A stretch of 64,000 nucleotides of DNA from Pseudomonas neustonica (GTDB lineage Bacteria > Pseudomonadota > Gammaproteobacteria > Pseudomonadales > Pseudomonadaceae), in the NCBI RefSeq assembly GCF_003797945.1, contig NZ_RKKU01000001.1, positions 1 to 64,000 on the forward strand. Reading direction: 5' to 3'. The position numbers and the translations under genes were made by a program. Below are positions 26,875-35,890 of the stretch, in pieces (the first letter of the stretch is position 1; each line of letters begins with the position of its first letter). The notes under the pieces are model-generated. The model saw only the letters and a program-made list of their open reading frames with translations. It was not told the DNA's origin and did not search any database.

Positions 26875-28197
26875 ATGCCGGACAGCTATAAGGTTGTTTT
26901 TAGTGGTGCCCGTGTTGCGGGTATAGAAGAGTCAGAACTGCGCGCTGAGCTGCTGCGCCTGGGCTTTGATGAGCGCCAAGTGCAGGCTCTGCTGATGGGG
27001 CGCAAGGTCACTATCAAGAGCAATCTGAGTGCGGAGCAAGCCGAGCGTTACTGTCAGCGCTTGCAGTCTGCCGGCTTGATAACCAAGGTGCAGGCGGAGA
27101 GTGTCGCGGAACAGTCAGTGATAACTGATGAGCCAGCTTCGCGTCCGGAGCCGGTCATGTCCGCAGATGAGCCGCCCCTACCGCCAGTTGCGTCAGGGCA
27201 GGGCGCAGGTGCTTCAGGTCGGCGCAGCGCGAAGATCAGGTTCACCGGTACCGGAGAGGAATACTTCGGTATCTGGATCGTTAATATTCTGCTGCTGGTT
27301 GTCACCCTGGGTTTTTACGCGCCCTGGGCCAAGGTGCGCAATATGCAGTACTTCTACGGTCATACTCTGCTAGAGGATACCAGCTTCCAATATCTGGCCG
27401 ATCCCTGGGTCATCTTTCGTGGTCGTATGGTCGCGTTGGTAGCGGTGATTATCTGGTCTGTTGCCTCGACCTTTTACCCCGTGATCGCGATGGGGTTATT
27501 GCTGATTTTTATTCCGCTGATCCCCTGGATTATCGCGCGCTCGCTGAAGTTTCATGCCGTGAACAGCGCCTATCGCAACATCAGGTTCGACTTTGTCGGT
27601 AGCTACTGGCAGGCGGCCAAGGTCATTTACCTGTGGCCACTGCTATCGATACTCAGCCTGGGGCTGCTGGTGCCGTTTTCAGCGCAGCGCTGGTATGTCT
27701 TCCTGGTGGACAACTTGCGTTATGGTCGTAGTGAGTTTCATCTCAACCTTACTGCAGGCCAGGTCTATATGTTCTTTCTGAAAATGCTGGGCGTCTTGCT
27801 GGGCGTTGCCGCGCTCTCGGCGATCGCCCAGTTCGTGCATGGCGCCTTTTCAGTTATTTTCATTGTGCTGGGTTATTTGTTGCTCTTTGGGTACGCAATG
27901 GCGGGCGTTACCAATCTGATCATGTCTGCTACCACCTTGGCCGATCATGGTTTTGAGTCTTCTCTGGGCAAGCGCCGTATTGTCTGGATTTTCTTCAGCA
28001 ATAGCCTGCTGATCATGCTGAGTATGGGTATTTTTACGCCTTGGGCCAAAGTGCGCATGGCGCGCTATCGTGCGAGTTGCACCAAAATGCATATTCAGGG
28101 CGATCTTGATGGTTTTGTCGCCGGCGAGGCGCAACGTGCTGGTGCGGTAGGTCTGGAGTTGGGGGACGCCTTCGATGTCGGTATCTCCCTCATCTGA
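26875..28197 (+). CDS. DUF898 (YjgN-like) membrane protein
   Basis: A soluble N-terminal domain (about 1-75, rich in Leu/Glu) and a linker precede the DUF898 membrane region, which has repeated units each containing F-x-P-W-A-K-V-R (GFYAPWAKVRNMQYFY and GIFTPWAKVRMARYRA) and about six hydrophobic segments. The family is uncharacterised. The ATG at 26875 has GAAGGG six bases before it and is preferred to the ATG at 26860. Its end overlaps the M48 peptidase gene by 23 bases, so the two are translationally coupled and probably work together. Confidence 0.8.
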   Translation: MPDSYKVVFSGARVAGIEESELRAELLRLGFDERQVQALLMGRKVTIKSNLSAEQAERYCQRLQSAGLITKVQAESVAEQSVITDEPASRPEPVMSADEPPLPPVASGQGAGASGRRSAKIRFTGTGEEYFGIWIVNILLLVVTLGFYAPWAKVRNMQYFYGHTLLEDTSFQYLADPWVIFRGRMVALVAVIIWSVASTFYPVIAMGLLLIFIPLIPWIIARSLKFHAVNSAYRNIRFDFVGSYWQAAKVIYLWPLLSILSLGLLVPFSAQRWYVFLVDNLRYGRSEFHLNLTAGQVYMFFLKMLGVLLGVAALSAIAQFVHGAFSVIFIVLGYLLLFGYAMAGVTNLIMSATTLADHGFESSLGKRRIVWIFFSNSLLIMLSMGIFTPWAKVRMARYRASCTKMHIQGDLDGFVAGEAQRAGAVGLELGDAFDVGISLI

Positions 28198-29239
28198 GCA
28201 ATGGGTTGTCGGCCGCTATTTCGACGGCAACTCAAGCCATAGCAGCGAGGCGCGCGCCAATGTGGTGGGTGGGTGCTTACGCCTGGAGGTGGCGGGTAAA
28301 GCTAAGCATTACCCCGCCGATCAAGTGCGTCTTGGCGTTCAGGTTGGTAGCGCCAATAGTTATCTACACCTGAGTGATGGGGGGGTGTTGGAGTCGCTCG
28401 ATGTAAGCGGCTTACAGCGCCTGGCTCGCGAGCTTAAACGCTCGGGCGATAGTTGGCTGCAGCGTTTTGAGGTAAATACCCGGCTGATTGTTTTTAGCCT
28501 GATAGCTGTGCTGGCGTTTTCCGTTATCGGCGTGCTGTATGGCGTGCCCTGGCTATCCGCCCAAATCGCTGATGCCTTGCCGGTTGAGCTTGAGACCCGT
28601 ATTGGCGAGGAGGCGTTGGCTAATATGGATAAGCTATGGATGGAGCCTAGCCAGATGACCGAGGCTCGCCAGCAGGAGGTGCTGTCTGCCATGGCGCCCT
28701 ATCTGCGAGTCATGCAGGACGATTATCCTGAGCATAGTCTGCAACTGCATTTTCGTGCCTCAGAGGCGCTGGGTGCCAATGCCTTTGCCTTGCCGGGCGG
28801 TAATCTGGTTTTTACCGATGACATGGTGGCGCTGGCAAAAAACGATGAAGAGTTGGCGTCCGTGATGGCGCATGAGGTGGGGCACGTTGTGCACCGTCAC
28901 AGTATGCGCAACCTGGTGCAGGGCTCATTGCTGGTATTTGTCATGGTGTCGCTGACCGGCGATATCTCCGCAGCCTCAGATATGGCAGCAGGTTTGCCGG
29001 CGTTATTGGCTAGTTTGAGTTATCAGCGAGGCATGGAAACGGAAGCGGATGACTTTGCACTGGCGTTTTTGCAGCAGCAGGCTATTGCGCCGCAACGTTT
29101 TGCCGACATCATGCAGCGTCTGGATCCGGGTTCAGCAAATAGTGACGAGGAGAAGGACGTGGCGAGTGGATTGAGCAGTTTCCTGTCAACCCACCCGCCA
29201 ACACCCGAGCGCATAGAGCGCTTTCAGACTTTGGACTGA
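28175..29239 (+). CDS. M48-family membrane metallopeptidase
   Basis: The 354-residue protein begins with a cytoplasmic region (about 1-105), has one transmembrane helix (about 107-127) and then a zinc peptidase domain. H233-E-V-G-H237 is the HExxH zinc site, and METEADDFAL supplies the third ligand, Glu. Relatives (HtpX/BepA-like) act in envelope quality control. It overlaps the DUF898 gene by 23 bases, a pairing I recall in other proteobacteria. Its 3' end overlaps the convergent mqo gene by 16 bases. Confidence 0.85.
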   Translation: MSVSPSSEQWVVGRYFDGNSSHSSEARANVVGGCLRLEVAGKAKHYPADQVRLGVQVGSANSYLHLSDGGVLESLDVSGLQRLARELKRSGDSWLQRFEVNTRLIVFSLIAVLAFSVIGVLYGVPWLSAQIADALPVELETRIGEEALANMDKLWMEPSQMTEARQQEVLSAMAPYLRVMQDDYPEHSLQLHFRASEALGANAFALPGGNLVFTDDMVALAKNDEELASVMAHEVGHVVHRHSMRNLVQGSLLVFVMVSLTGDISAASDMAAGLPALLASLSYQRGMETEADDFALAFLQQQAIAPQRFADIMQRLDPGSANSDEEKDVASGLSSFLSTHPPTPERIERFQTLD

Positions 29240-30723
29240 CCCAGTCCCAGTGTGCTCAGAGTGCGCTTGCGCACACTCTTGAGCAGCTCGGCGTCGTTAA
29301 TCAGGGACTGACCGTAAGACGGCACCAGTGTTTTCATGCGTGCCTGCCACTCTGGGCTGGCAATACGATCTTTGAAGCAGCGCTCTAATACATCAATCAT
29401 CGCTTGCACTGCAGTTGATGCGCCGGGTGAGGCGCCCAGGAGAGCGGCGAGTGTGCCGTCCTTGGCAGCGACTATTTCTGTACCGAACTCAAGCTTGCCG
29501 TGGCCTTTGGCGTCTTTCTTGATGATCTGTACGCGCATGCCAGCATCCTGCAGTGTCCAGTTCTTCTCCTGGGCATCCGGGAAGTAGTTGCGCAGTGACG
29601 CGACTCGGTCTTTGTGCGACTGAAAGGACTCGGCAATCAGGTACTTGGTCAGATCCATGTTGTCGCGGCCCACTGCCATCATTGGCGCCACGTTATAGGG
29701 TTTGACCGAAGAGAACAGGTCAAACACCGAGCCCTTCTTCAGAAACTTGGTGGTGAAGCCAGCAAAGGGGCCAAACAGCAACGCCGGTTTGCCGTTGATG
29801 ATGCGGGTATCCAGGTGCGGGACCGACATCGGTGGCGCGCCAACGGGTGCTTTGCCATAAACCTTGGAACTGTGGCGCTTGACCACGTCCGGGTCCTTGC
29901 ATACCAGCCACTGACCGCTGACCGGGAAGCCGCCGTAACCTTGGCTTTCATCGATATGGGACTTCTGCAGCAGCGGCAGGGAGCCACCGCCGGCGCCGAG
30001 GAAAACGAACTTGGCGTTGAAGTCTTTTTCTTCGCCGGTATTCTCGTCTTCGATATTGACGCGCCAATGACCTTTCTTGCTCTTGCGCAGACTCTTCACC
30101 GAATGCTTCAGGCAAAGCTCAAAGCCTTCCTGTTGTTTCAGGTGATCAATCATTTTGCGCGTCAGTGAACCGAAATCAACATCCGAGCCGTGATCGACAC
30201 GGGTCGCCGCAACGGGTTGCTTGGCGTCACGGCTGGACATGATCAGTGGCATCCACTCGCGCAGAGTCTCTGGCGTATCGCTGTACTGCATTTCAGCAAA
30301 GAGGTGGTGGTTGCTCAGTAGCTCGTGACGTTTGCGTAGAAACTCAACATCTTTCTCGCCCCAGACAAAGCTCTGGTGCGGGGTAGTGTTGATGAAGTCT
30401 GATGCCTTGGGCAGGATTCCCTGTTCGACCAGATAGGTCCAGAATTGCAGGGTAACCTCAAAGGATGCGTTGATGGAGAGCGCACGCTCAATAGCAATGT
30501 TGCCTGCGTCGTCCTGCGGAGTGTAATTCAACTCGCAGTAACCAGCGTGTCCGGTGCCTGCGTTGTTCCAGCCGTCGGTACTTTCGTGAGCAACGTGGTC
30601 CAGACGCTCGACCAGGGTAATGGTCATCGCCGGATCCAGCTGTTTGAGCAACATCCCTAGCGTAGCGCTCATGACACCACCACCGACCAGCAATACATCT
30701 ACATTTCTTGCTGTCATTAACAT
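29224..30723 (-). CDS. mqo: Malate:quinone oxidoreductase
   Basis: Mqo is an FAD-dependent peripheral membrane enzyme that oxidises malate to oxaloacetate and reduces quinone, bypassing NAD-malate dehydrogenase. The 499 residues have the FAD-binding VLLVGGGVMSATLG start, STDGWNNAGTGHAG and the Mqo C-terminal GASPGASTAVQAM. The frame extends to 30801, but the ATG at 30723 is preceded by AGAGGC and gives family length; the ATG at 30717 is also possible. Its last 16 bases overlap the convergent M48 gene. Confidence 0.95.
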   Translation of the reverse strand: MLMTARNVDVLLVGGGVMSATLGMLLKQLDPAMTITLVERLDHVAHESTDGWNNAGTGHAGYCELNYTPQDDAGNIAIERALSINASFEVTLQFWTYLVEQGILPKASDFINTTPHQSFVWGEKDVEFLRKRHELLSNHHLFAEMQYSDTPETLREWMPLIMSSRDAKQPVAATRVDHGSDVDFGSLTRKMIDHLKQQEGFELCLKHSVKSLRKSKKGHWRVNIEDENTGEEKDFNAKFVFLGAGGGSLPLLQKSHIDESQGYGGFPVSGQWLVCKDPDVVKRHSSKVYGKAPVGAPPMSVPHLDTRIINGKPALLFGPFAGFTTKFLKKGSVFDLFSSVKPYNVAPMMAVGRDNMDLTKYLIAESFQSHKDRVASLRNYFPDAQEKNWTLQDAGMRVQIIKKDAKGHGKLEFGTEIVAAKDGTLAALLGASPGASTAVQAMIDVLERCFKDRIASPEWQARMKTLVPSYGQSLINDAELLKSVRKRTLSTLGLGQSKV

Positions 30724-31296
30724 GTCGCCTCTTTGGTAAAAATCAAGGAGCCTCTTGAGCTCTCCAGTAATCATACTGGCCAATGTCGGGGCGACTAGCA
30801 AACGGGCTTGTTCTCGATCAAGGCTTGTGGCTGCATCGAGAGCACGTCAAGCGTCGTGCTGTGTGCTCCGCAAGCCCCGGTATGCAAGCATCTGTTTAGT
30901 CAGTCGAGACAGCGGGCTGGCTAACGGTTTCTGCTTTGTGGAATGAGCTACCAGGGCTTAATGGTCTGACGGTAATCGGCCATTGGAGTAGTTCAGAGAA
31001 GTCTTATCATACCGGGTTAATTCATCCGGTAACAGAATGAAAGTGGGGGTAAAGTGACCAAATAAGGTGTCTTGGTCATTTTTTACGTGGTTGTTTGCAG
31101 CGCGCAGGGCGAGGGCAGGGCTTATTCATTTATGCGTAGTTGTTTACGCCGGGCGCGACGAGTCAGAATACACGCCTTGCCTTTATTGACGCTGCGCAAG
31201 GCCTGGTTGGAGTTTTGGTTGTAGGCTGCGTTTCCTGAGGTTGGGGCTACAGGTGTCCGACTTATTGCTTTAGAACTTTTTGCTAGCGAGGCTTAG
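30724..31296. other. 573-base intergenic region between mqo and thiO
   Basis: This divergent gap should hold the mqo and thiO promoters. No protein-like frame with coding character was seen. An ACCGG/CCGGT hairpin (31013-31030) followed by a terminator-like hairpin with six T (31055-31084) lies in the middle with no gene ending there, so a small RNA on the plus strand is possible. Confidence 0.4.
31055..31084 (+). terminator. Orphan intrinsic-terminator-like hairpin
   Basis: TGACCAA (31055-31061) pairs with TTGGTCA (31072-31078), followed by TTTTTT. No plus-strand gene ends upstream within the window's 600 bases, so it may end a small RNA or stop antisense transcription. Confidence 0.5.
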
Positions 31297-32400
31297 ATGC
31301 AGGAGATTGTGGTGGTAGGGGGCGGTGTGATCGGCTGTTTGAGTGCGCTGAATTTGCTGGAGGCGGGGTGTCGAGTAACGCTGCTGGAACGCGGAGAGTT
31401 GGGGAGAGAAGCCTCATGGGCTGGTGGTGGTATCGTCTCGCCCTTGTATCCCTGGCGTTATCAGGCGTCTGTCAGTGCGTTGGCGAATTGGTCACAGGGC
31501 TATTATCCAACCTTATCTGCGCAGCTTTTGGCGCAAACCGGAATCGACTCAGAAGTAGAGCCTTGTGGCCTGTTGTGGCTGGATCACGCTGAGCGTGACC
31601 AGGCACTTGCCTGGGCGCAGCAGCGGCAGCAGCCTCTGGCTGAGGTTGCGAGCGAGTTTGTCTATGAGCGAGTGCCACAACTGGCCAGCGGTTATCAAAG
31701 TGCGCTGTGGCAGGCTGACCTGGCCAATGTGCGCAATCCCAGGCTGTTGCAGGCGCTGCGAGCCAGATTGCTGCAGTTTGCTGAGTTTAATCTGCAGGAA
31801 CATAGTACGGCGACCGGGTTGTTGCGTGACGGAGATCGGGTTGTTGGCGTTACCACTCAATTCGCTGAATATCGCGCTGATGCTGTGGTGGTGGCAGCGG
31901 GTGCCTGGTCTGGCGACTGGCTGGCGGAGGCGGGCCTCAGTCTCCCGGTCGTTCCGGTCAAAGGTCAGATGCTGTTATATAAGCGTGAGCCTGGTTGGCT
32001 GAAGTCAGTGGTGTTGTATGAAGGGCGTTATGCGATTCCGCGTCGCGATGGGCATATTCTGATCGGTAGCACGCTGGAGCATGCCGGTTACGATAAAAGA
32101 ACCAGCACGCAAGCGCTTGAATCACTGCGGCAATCGGCAGAGGGATTGTTGCCGGAATTGCGGGAGCTGTCCCCGGTTGCCCAATGGGCCGGCTTGCGTC
32201 CAGGCTCTCCCGAAGGTGTGCCCTACATTGGTCCGGTGTCTGAGCTGCCGGGTTTGTGGCTGAATGCAGGACATTATCGTAATGGACTGGTGCTGGCGCC
32301 AGCCTCCTGCCGGCTGCTCGCCGATCTGCTGTTGCAGCGTCAGCCGGAACTTGATCCTGCGCCCTATCTGCCAGCCGGCCGCGTGTGCCAGCCGCTTTAG
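31297..32400 (+). CDS. thiO: Glycine oxidase ThiO (FAD-dependent)
   Basis: ThiO oxidises glycine to the imine used in thiazole synthesis for thiamine. The 367-residue DAO-family protein has the FAD-binding VVVGGGVIGCLSALNLLEAG start, the GELGREASWAGGGI motif and the C-terminal LWLNAGHYRNGLVLAPAS typical of ThiO. No other thi genes are adjacent; the same placement next to pilR occurs in P. aeruginosa (PA4548). GAGG precedes the ATG. It is convergent with pilR across a hairpin and a heptamer array. Confidence 0.85.
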   Translation: MQEIVVVGGGVIGCLSALNLLEAGCRVTLLERGELGREASWAGGGIVSPLYPWRYQASVSALANWSQGYYPTLSAQLLAQTGIDSEVEPCGLLWLDHAERDQALAWAQQRQQPLAEVASEFVYERVPQLASGYQSALWQADLANVRNPRLLQALRARLLQFAEFNLQEHSTATGLLRDGDRVVGVTTQFAEYRADAVVVAAGAWSGDWLAEAGLSLPVVPVKGQMLLYKREPGWLKSVVLYEGRYAIPRRDGHILIGSTLEHAGYDKRTSTQALESLRQSAEGLLPELRELSPVAQWAGLRPGSPEGVPYIGPVSELPGLWLNAGHYRNGLVLAPASCRLLADLLLQRQPELDPAPYLPAGRVCQPL

Positions 32401-32448
32401 CGGGACAGAAAATCAATGGAAAAATAAGCGGGACCCGCGTTGATTCAA

Positions 32449-32472
32449 AAAAGCGCTGTGGTCCACGCTTTT
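32449..32472 (+). terminator. Terminator-like hairpin after thiO
   Basis: AAAAGCG (32449-32455) pairs with CGCTTTT (32466-32472) with GTGG/CCAC in the loop. A smaller GCGGG/CCCGC hairpin precedes it. The T-run merges into the TTCCAGC array. Confidence 0.6.
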
Positions 32473-32533
32473 CCAGCTTCCAGCTTCCAGCTTCCAGCTT
32501 CCAGCTTCCAGCTTCCAGCTTCCAGCTTCCAGC
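32471..32533 (-). repeat. TTCCAGC x9 array (minus strand AAGCTGG)
   Basis: Exactly nine tandem copies of TTCCAGC (63 bases, no mismatch) run to within three bases of the pilR stop codon. Read on the minus strand the unit is AAGCTGG, the AAGCNNN pattern shared with the other arrays. Unlike the other three loci no facing arm is present. Perfect identity implies recent slippage, so copy number may vary between strains. Confidence 0.95.
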
Positions 32534-32535
32534 TA

Positions 32536-33879
32536 TCAGTCGTCCAGCCCCAGTTTTTTCAGGCGATAGCGCAGGGAGCGGAAGGTGAGCCCCAATCTTT
32601 TGGCCGCGGCGGTTTTATTCCAGCGTGTTTCTTCCAGCGCCTGAGTAATGGCCTGACGCTCTATGTTATCGAGAAAGTCTTCCAGATGGTCGATCTGGCT
32701 TAGATCCTGGCTGTCGTCACCGCCGGGTGAAGGGCAGCCAGATAATTGTAAATCCGAGGTTTCAATGCGCTGGTTCTCGCACAGCGTAAAGGCGCGCTCC
32801 AGTGTGTTCTCAAGCTCTCGCACGTTACCGGGAAAACGGTAATTGCACAGCATCTCCATACAGCTGTCGGTGATCTGTGGCGTCGGTAGTCCATTGCGCT
32901 GCGCCAGCTTGCCGAGGATATGGCGAGTGAGCAGGGGTAAATCTTCACGTCGCTCGCGTAGCGGTGGCACCTTTAATTCAATAACGTTGATGCGGTAGAA
33001 CAGATCCTGTCGAAAACGACCTTCCGCTACCTCAATGGCCAGATCCTTGTGCGTTGCACAGAGTAGGCGTACATCGACTGCTTCTTCCTGTTGCGTACCC
33101 AGGGGTCTAACGGCCTTTTCCTGAATCGCGCGCAGCAATTTGACCTGCATCGCCATGGGGAGGTCGGCGACTTCGTCGAGGAACAGAGTGCCGCGGTTTG
33201 CCGCCTGAAACAGGCCGGGTTTGTCCGCTACAGCGCCGGTGAAGCTGCCCTTACGATGGCCGAAAAACTCGCTTTCCATCAGCTCCGAGGGTATCGCGCC
33301 GCAGTTCACCGGAACAAAGGGCTGCTCAGTGCGAGGGCCGAGCGCATGTATCCGGCGCGCGACTAACTCTTTGCCGCTGCCGGACTCGCCACTGATATAC
33401 AGCGGAGCCTGGCTGCGCGCGAGTTTGCCGATCTGTTTGCGCAGGCGCTCCATGGGCGGTGATACCCCAAGCAAGGGATCCTGCTCCTGCCCCTCAGGTT
33501 CGCTAGCGGACTGAGTTAATTTTAAGGCCGCGCTGACGAGTTCGCGCAGGCGGTTTAGATCAACCGGTTTGGTCAGGAAGTCGAAGGCGCCGGCTTTTAA
33601 AGCATTGATGGCGGTGTCCAGGCTGCCGTAAGCCGTAATCATGGCAACCGGCGTACAGGGGCTGTGTTGCTGGATATGCCGTACGACGCTCATGCCGTCT
33701 CCGTCAGGCAGACGCATGTCGGTCAGGCAGAGTGCATAGTGATTTTTGCGCAGCAGAGAAAGAGCCTGGTTCAGGGTGCTGGCGCTTTCAGTACAGACGT
33801 TCATGCGTCCAAGCGTCAGATCCAGTAATTCAAGGATGTCGGGCTCGTCGTCAATGATCAGGACAGTGGGTTTACTCAT
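32536..33879 (-). CDS. pilR: Sigma-54 response regulator PilR
   Basis: PilR activates sigma-54 transcription of the type IV pilin gene pilA. The 447 residues comprise a receiver domain with phospho-acceptor Asp54 (CLTDMRLPDG), an AAA+ domain with Walker A GESGSGKE (164-171) and the sigma-54 loop as GSFTGA (211-216), and a Fis-type helix-turn-helix at the C-terminus (NKTAAAKRLGLTFRSLRYRLKKLGL). pilS, its kinase gene, lies just upstream, 45 bases away. Confidence 0.95.
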   Translation of the reverse strand: MSKPTVLIIDDEPDILELLDLTLGRMNVCTESASTLNQALSLLRKNHYALCLTDMRLPDGDGMSVVRHIQQHSPCTPVAMITAYGSLDTAINALKAGAFDFLTKPVDLNRLRELVSAALKLTQSASEPEGQEQDPLLGVSPPMERLRKQIGKLARSQAPLYISGESGSGKELVARRIHALGPRTEQPFVPVNCGAIPSELMESEFFGHRKGSFTGAVADKPGLFQAANRGTLFLDEVADLPMAMQVKLLRAIQEKAVRPLGTQQEEAVDVRLLCATHKDLAIEVAEGRFRQDLFYRINVIELKVPPLRERREDLPLLTRHILGKLAQRNGLPTPQITDSCMEMLCNYRFPGNVRELENTLERAFTLCENQRIETSDLQLSGCPSPGGDDSQDLSQIDHLEDFLDNIERQAITQALEETRWNKTAAAKRLGLTFRSLRYRLKKLGLDD

Positions 33880-33924
33880 GTCAGCCTTGGGTGCTCCTTG
33901 CCTTTAAACGTGTTACCTGGTCAA

Positions 33925-35514
33925 TCATACCAGTCGTTTGGGGTGGGCGAAGGTAATACGCATGCAGCTGCCGGTAGGGGTGACTGTCTGATACTCCAGC
34001 CGAGCCTGATTGCTTTCGCACAGTTCACGTGAAATATAAAGACCAAGACCGGTGCCGCTGGCTTCAGTAGTGTAGAAGGGCTCAAAGATATGTCCAACGT
34101 GCTCTGCTGCTACGCCAGGGCCGTGGTCGATGACTTCTATCGTTGGTAACTGACTGCTGCTGTCTTCATACAGCTTCAGATAAATCGTCCTGTGGCTGCC
34201 GGCCGCGCCGCTATACCGAAAGGCGTTTTGGCACAGGTTATCGAGCACCTGGGTTATCTGATTCGGGTCCACTCGCGTCAGTATGCCTTCTTTCTCGATT
34301 TCGCATTCTATGGTGTCCGTGGCCGGGTTGGCGGCACGAAAGTCGTTGAGGAAGTTGGAGGTCCACAACGCCAAGTCAATTAGCTGTGGCTCGCTGGGGC
34401 GACGACGTGAGAGCTCCAGCACGGTCTCTATGACGCGATTCATGCGCTTTGAATGCTGCTGGATGATCTCGGTCAGGCGCAGATCTTGTTTGTCCATTTG
34501 ATCTGATTCATTGAGTAGCTGCGCCGCATGGCTAATGGCACCCAAGGGATTGCGTATCTCGTGCGCAATGCTGGCCGTCAGTCTGCCCAGTGAGGCCAGT
34601 TTGAGCTGCTGCGCCTGTTGTGCAATCTGAGTGCTATCGTCCAAAAAAATCAGAATGGTATTGTCGCCGCTATCACCCAACGGTTTAAAGTTGGCCAGCA
34701 CCTCGGTACTGCCACTGTGGCTCTGGAAGGAGGTCGAGCGCGTTGACGGGTTACGTCGCCATTGCTGCAGTCGCTTGTCCAGCTCTGGCACCAGCTTGTT
34801 GAGCGCTGCGCCAGTGAGAATAGGCCGTGCCAGCATTTGTGCGCTGGCTTCATTGCCCGCGACGATGCGGTTGTCGGAGCCGACCACGACGATGCCAGTA
34901 CGCATGCGTTGAATAATCAGCTCGTTCAGCTCCTCCATGCTGGCCAGGGTCGCCGCCTGTTGCTGTGCCAGAGTTTCCGACAGATACAGTCGTCGGCTAA
35001 AGCGTTGTACAAAAAGCGCCACGGCGAAATAGATACAACCCAATACGCCGACCTGCAGATAACTCTGGCCGATGTAGGGGTGTGTCAGGCTAAGGAAGAA
35101 GGTCAGATAGATCAGACCGATGCTGGCCAGGGCGGGCAGTAACAGGCCGATACGGCCATGCAGCAGGATATTGCCAATCGCGACAGGGATGATCAACAGG
35201 TTGCCAAAACCGCTACCTACACCACCTGCGGCGAAAAATACCACGCCAAGCAAGCCGATATCGGCCAGTGTCAGGATGAAGACATGCAGGTCGCGTCGAC
35301 CGCGATGCAGTAGCAGTGCTACCAGAACATTGATGAACAGGTAGACCCAGCTGGTCTTCGCGTAGAGCGGTGGATCGCTCAGATCGAGCAGGCCGTCACG
35401 TAAGACCGAACTGGTGAGGAGCGTCAGGCCGAAACCCAGAATCACCCGATAGAGATTATAAATGCGGAGCAGGCGAGGCCGTTGCGAGTCTATCTGCTCA
35501 CTCTGGCTGGGCAT
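33925..35514 (-). CDS. pilS: Sensor histidine kinase PilS
   Basis: PilS is the inner-membrane kinase that senses pilin in the membrane and controls PilR. Six hydrophobic helices (about 23-38, 57-71, 76-98, 103-118, 122-142, 153-170) are followed by a PAS-like domain (about 195-300), the HisKA box with His318 (SIAHEIRNPLG) and an ATPase domain ending GTGLGLYISRE. The frame extends to 35553, but the ATG at 35514 has GGAG eight bases upstream and overlaps the preceding small gene's stop codon by 17 bases, which points to coupling. Confidence 0.94.
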   Translation of the reverse strand: MPSQSEQIDSQRPRLLRIYNLYRVILGFGLTLLTSSVLRDGLLDLSDPPLYAKTSWVYLFINVLVALLLHRGRRDLHVFILTLADIGLLGVVFFAAGGVGSGFGNLLIIPVAIGNILLHGRIGLLLPALASIGLIYLTFFLSLTHPYIGQSYLQVGVLGCIYFAVALFVQRFSRRLYLSETLAQQQAATLASMEELNELIIQRMRTGIVVVGSDNRIVAGNEASAQMLARPILTGAALNKLVPELDKRLQQWRRNPSTRSTSFQSHSGSTEVLANFKPLGDSGDNTILIFLDDSTQIAQQAQQLKLASLGRLTASIAHEIRNPLGAISHAAQLLNESDQMDKQDLRLTEIIQQHSKRMNRVIETVLELSRRRPSEPQLIDLALWTSNFLNDFRAANPATDTIECEIEKEGILTRVDPNQITQVLDNLCQNAFRYSGAAGSHRTIYLKLYEDSSSQLPTIEVIDHGPGVAAEHVGHIFEPFYTTEASGTGLGLYISRELCESNQARLEYQTVTPTGSCMRITFAHPKRLV

Positions 35515-35731
35515 CACGATGCTCCGCACAGCAGTACCAGTTATCGTTGGCACGCAAGGCGCGATCGCGCGGCAGATGTACCTGGCAGTGCGCGCATCGC
35601 ACCATTACCGGTGCCTGGTCACGCGGCGAGGGTGATCCCTTGGCCCGGTTCTTTACAATCTGAGTGCGTCGCCACAGGTTGAGAGCCAACCAGATAAGCG
35701 CGCCGAGAATTATCAGTTTTATCAAGCCCAT
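35498..35731 (-). CDS. Small zinc-ribbon-like membrane protein (PP0621 family)
   Basis: The 77-residue protein has one N-terminal transmembrane helix (MGLIKLIILGALIWLALNLW) and a soluble part with C-x2-C ... C-C-x2-H (CAHCQVHLPRDRAL, then WYCCAEH), a probable metal site. I recall this as the PP0621 family, found beside pilS in pseudomonads; its function is unknown. The open frame reaches 35986, but only the segment from the ATG at 35731 has family character. It overlaps pilS, so it may be part of the pilus regulation operon. Confidence 0.75.
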   Translation of the reverse strand: MGLIKLIILGALIWLALNLWRRTQIVKNRAKGSPSPRDQAPVMVRCAHCQVHLPRDRALRANDNWYCCAEHRDAQPE

Positions 35732-35890
35732 GACCACTGCTATACAAAGTGAAGGTGGATTAGTGTAGCCCATTGGCCGCAGCAGCCAAAGCGGCGGAGC
35801 CTGGCCTTTGGCAGACTCAGAGCACGCGACGATTGCGAGGCTGCGGTGCATGCCGGACAATAGGTGCCATTCTGATTCAGGAGAGTGAAC

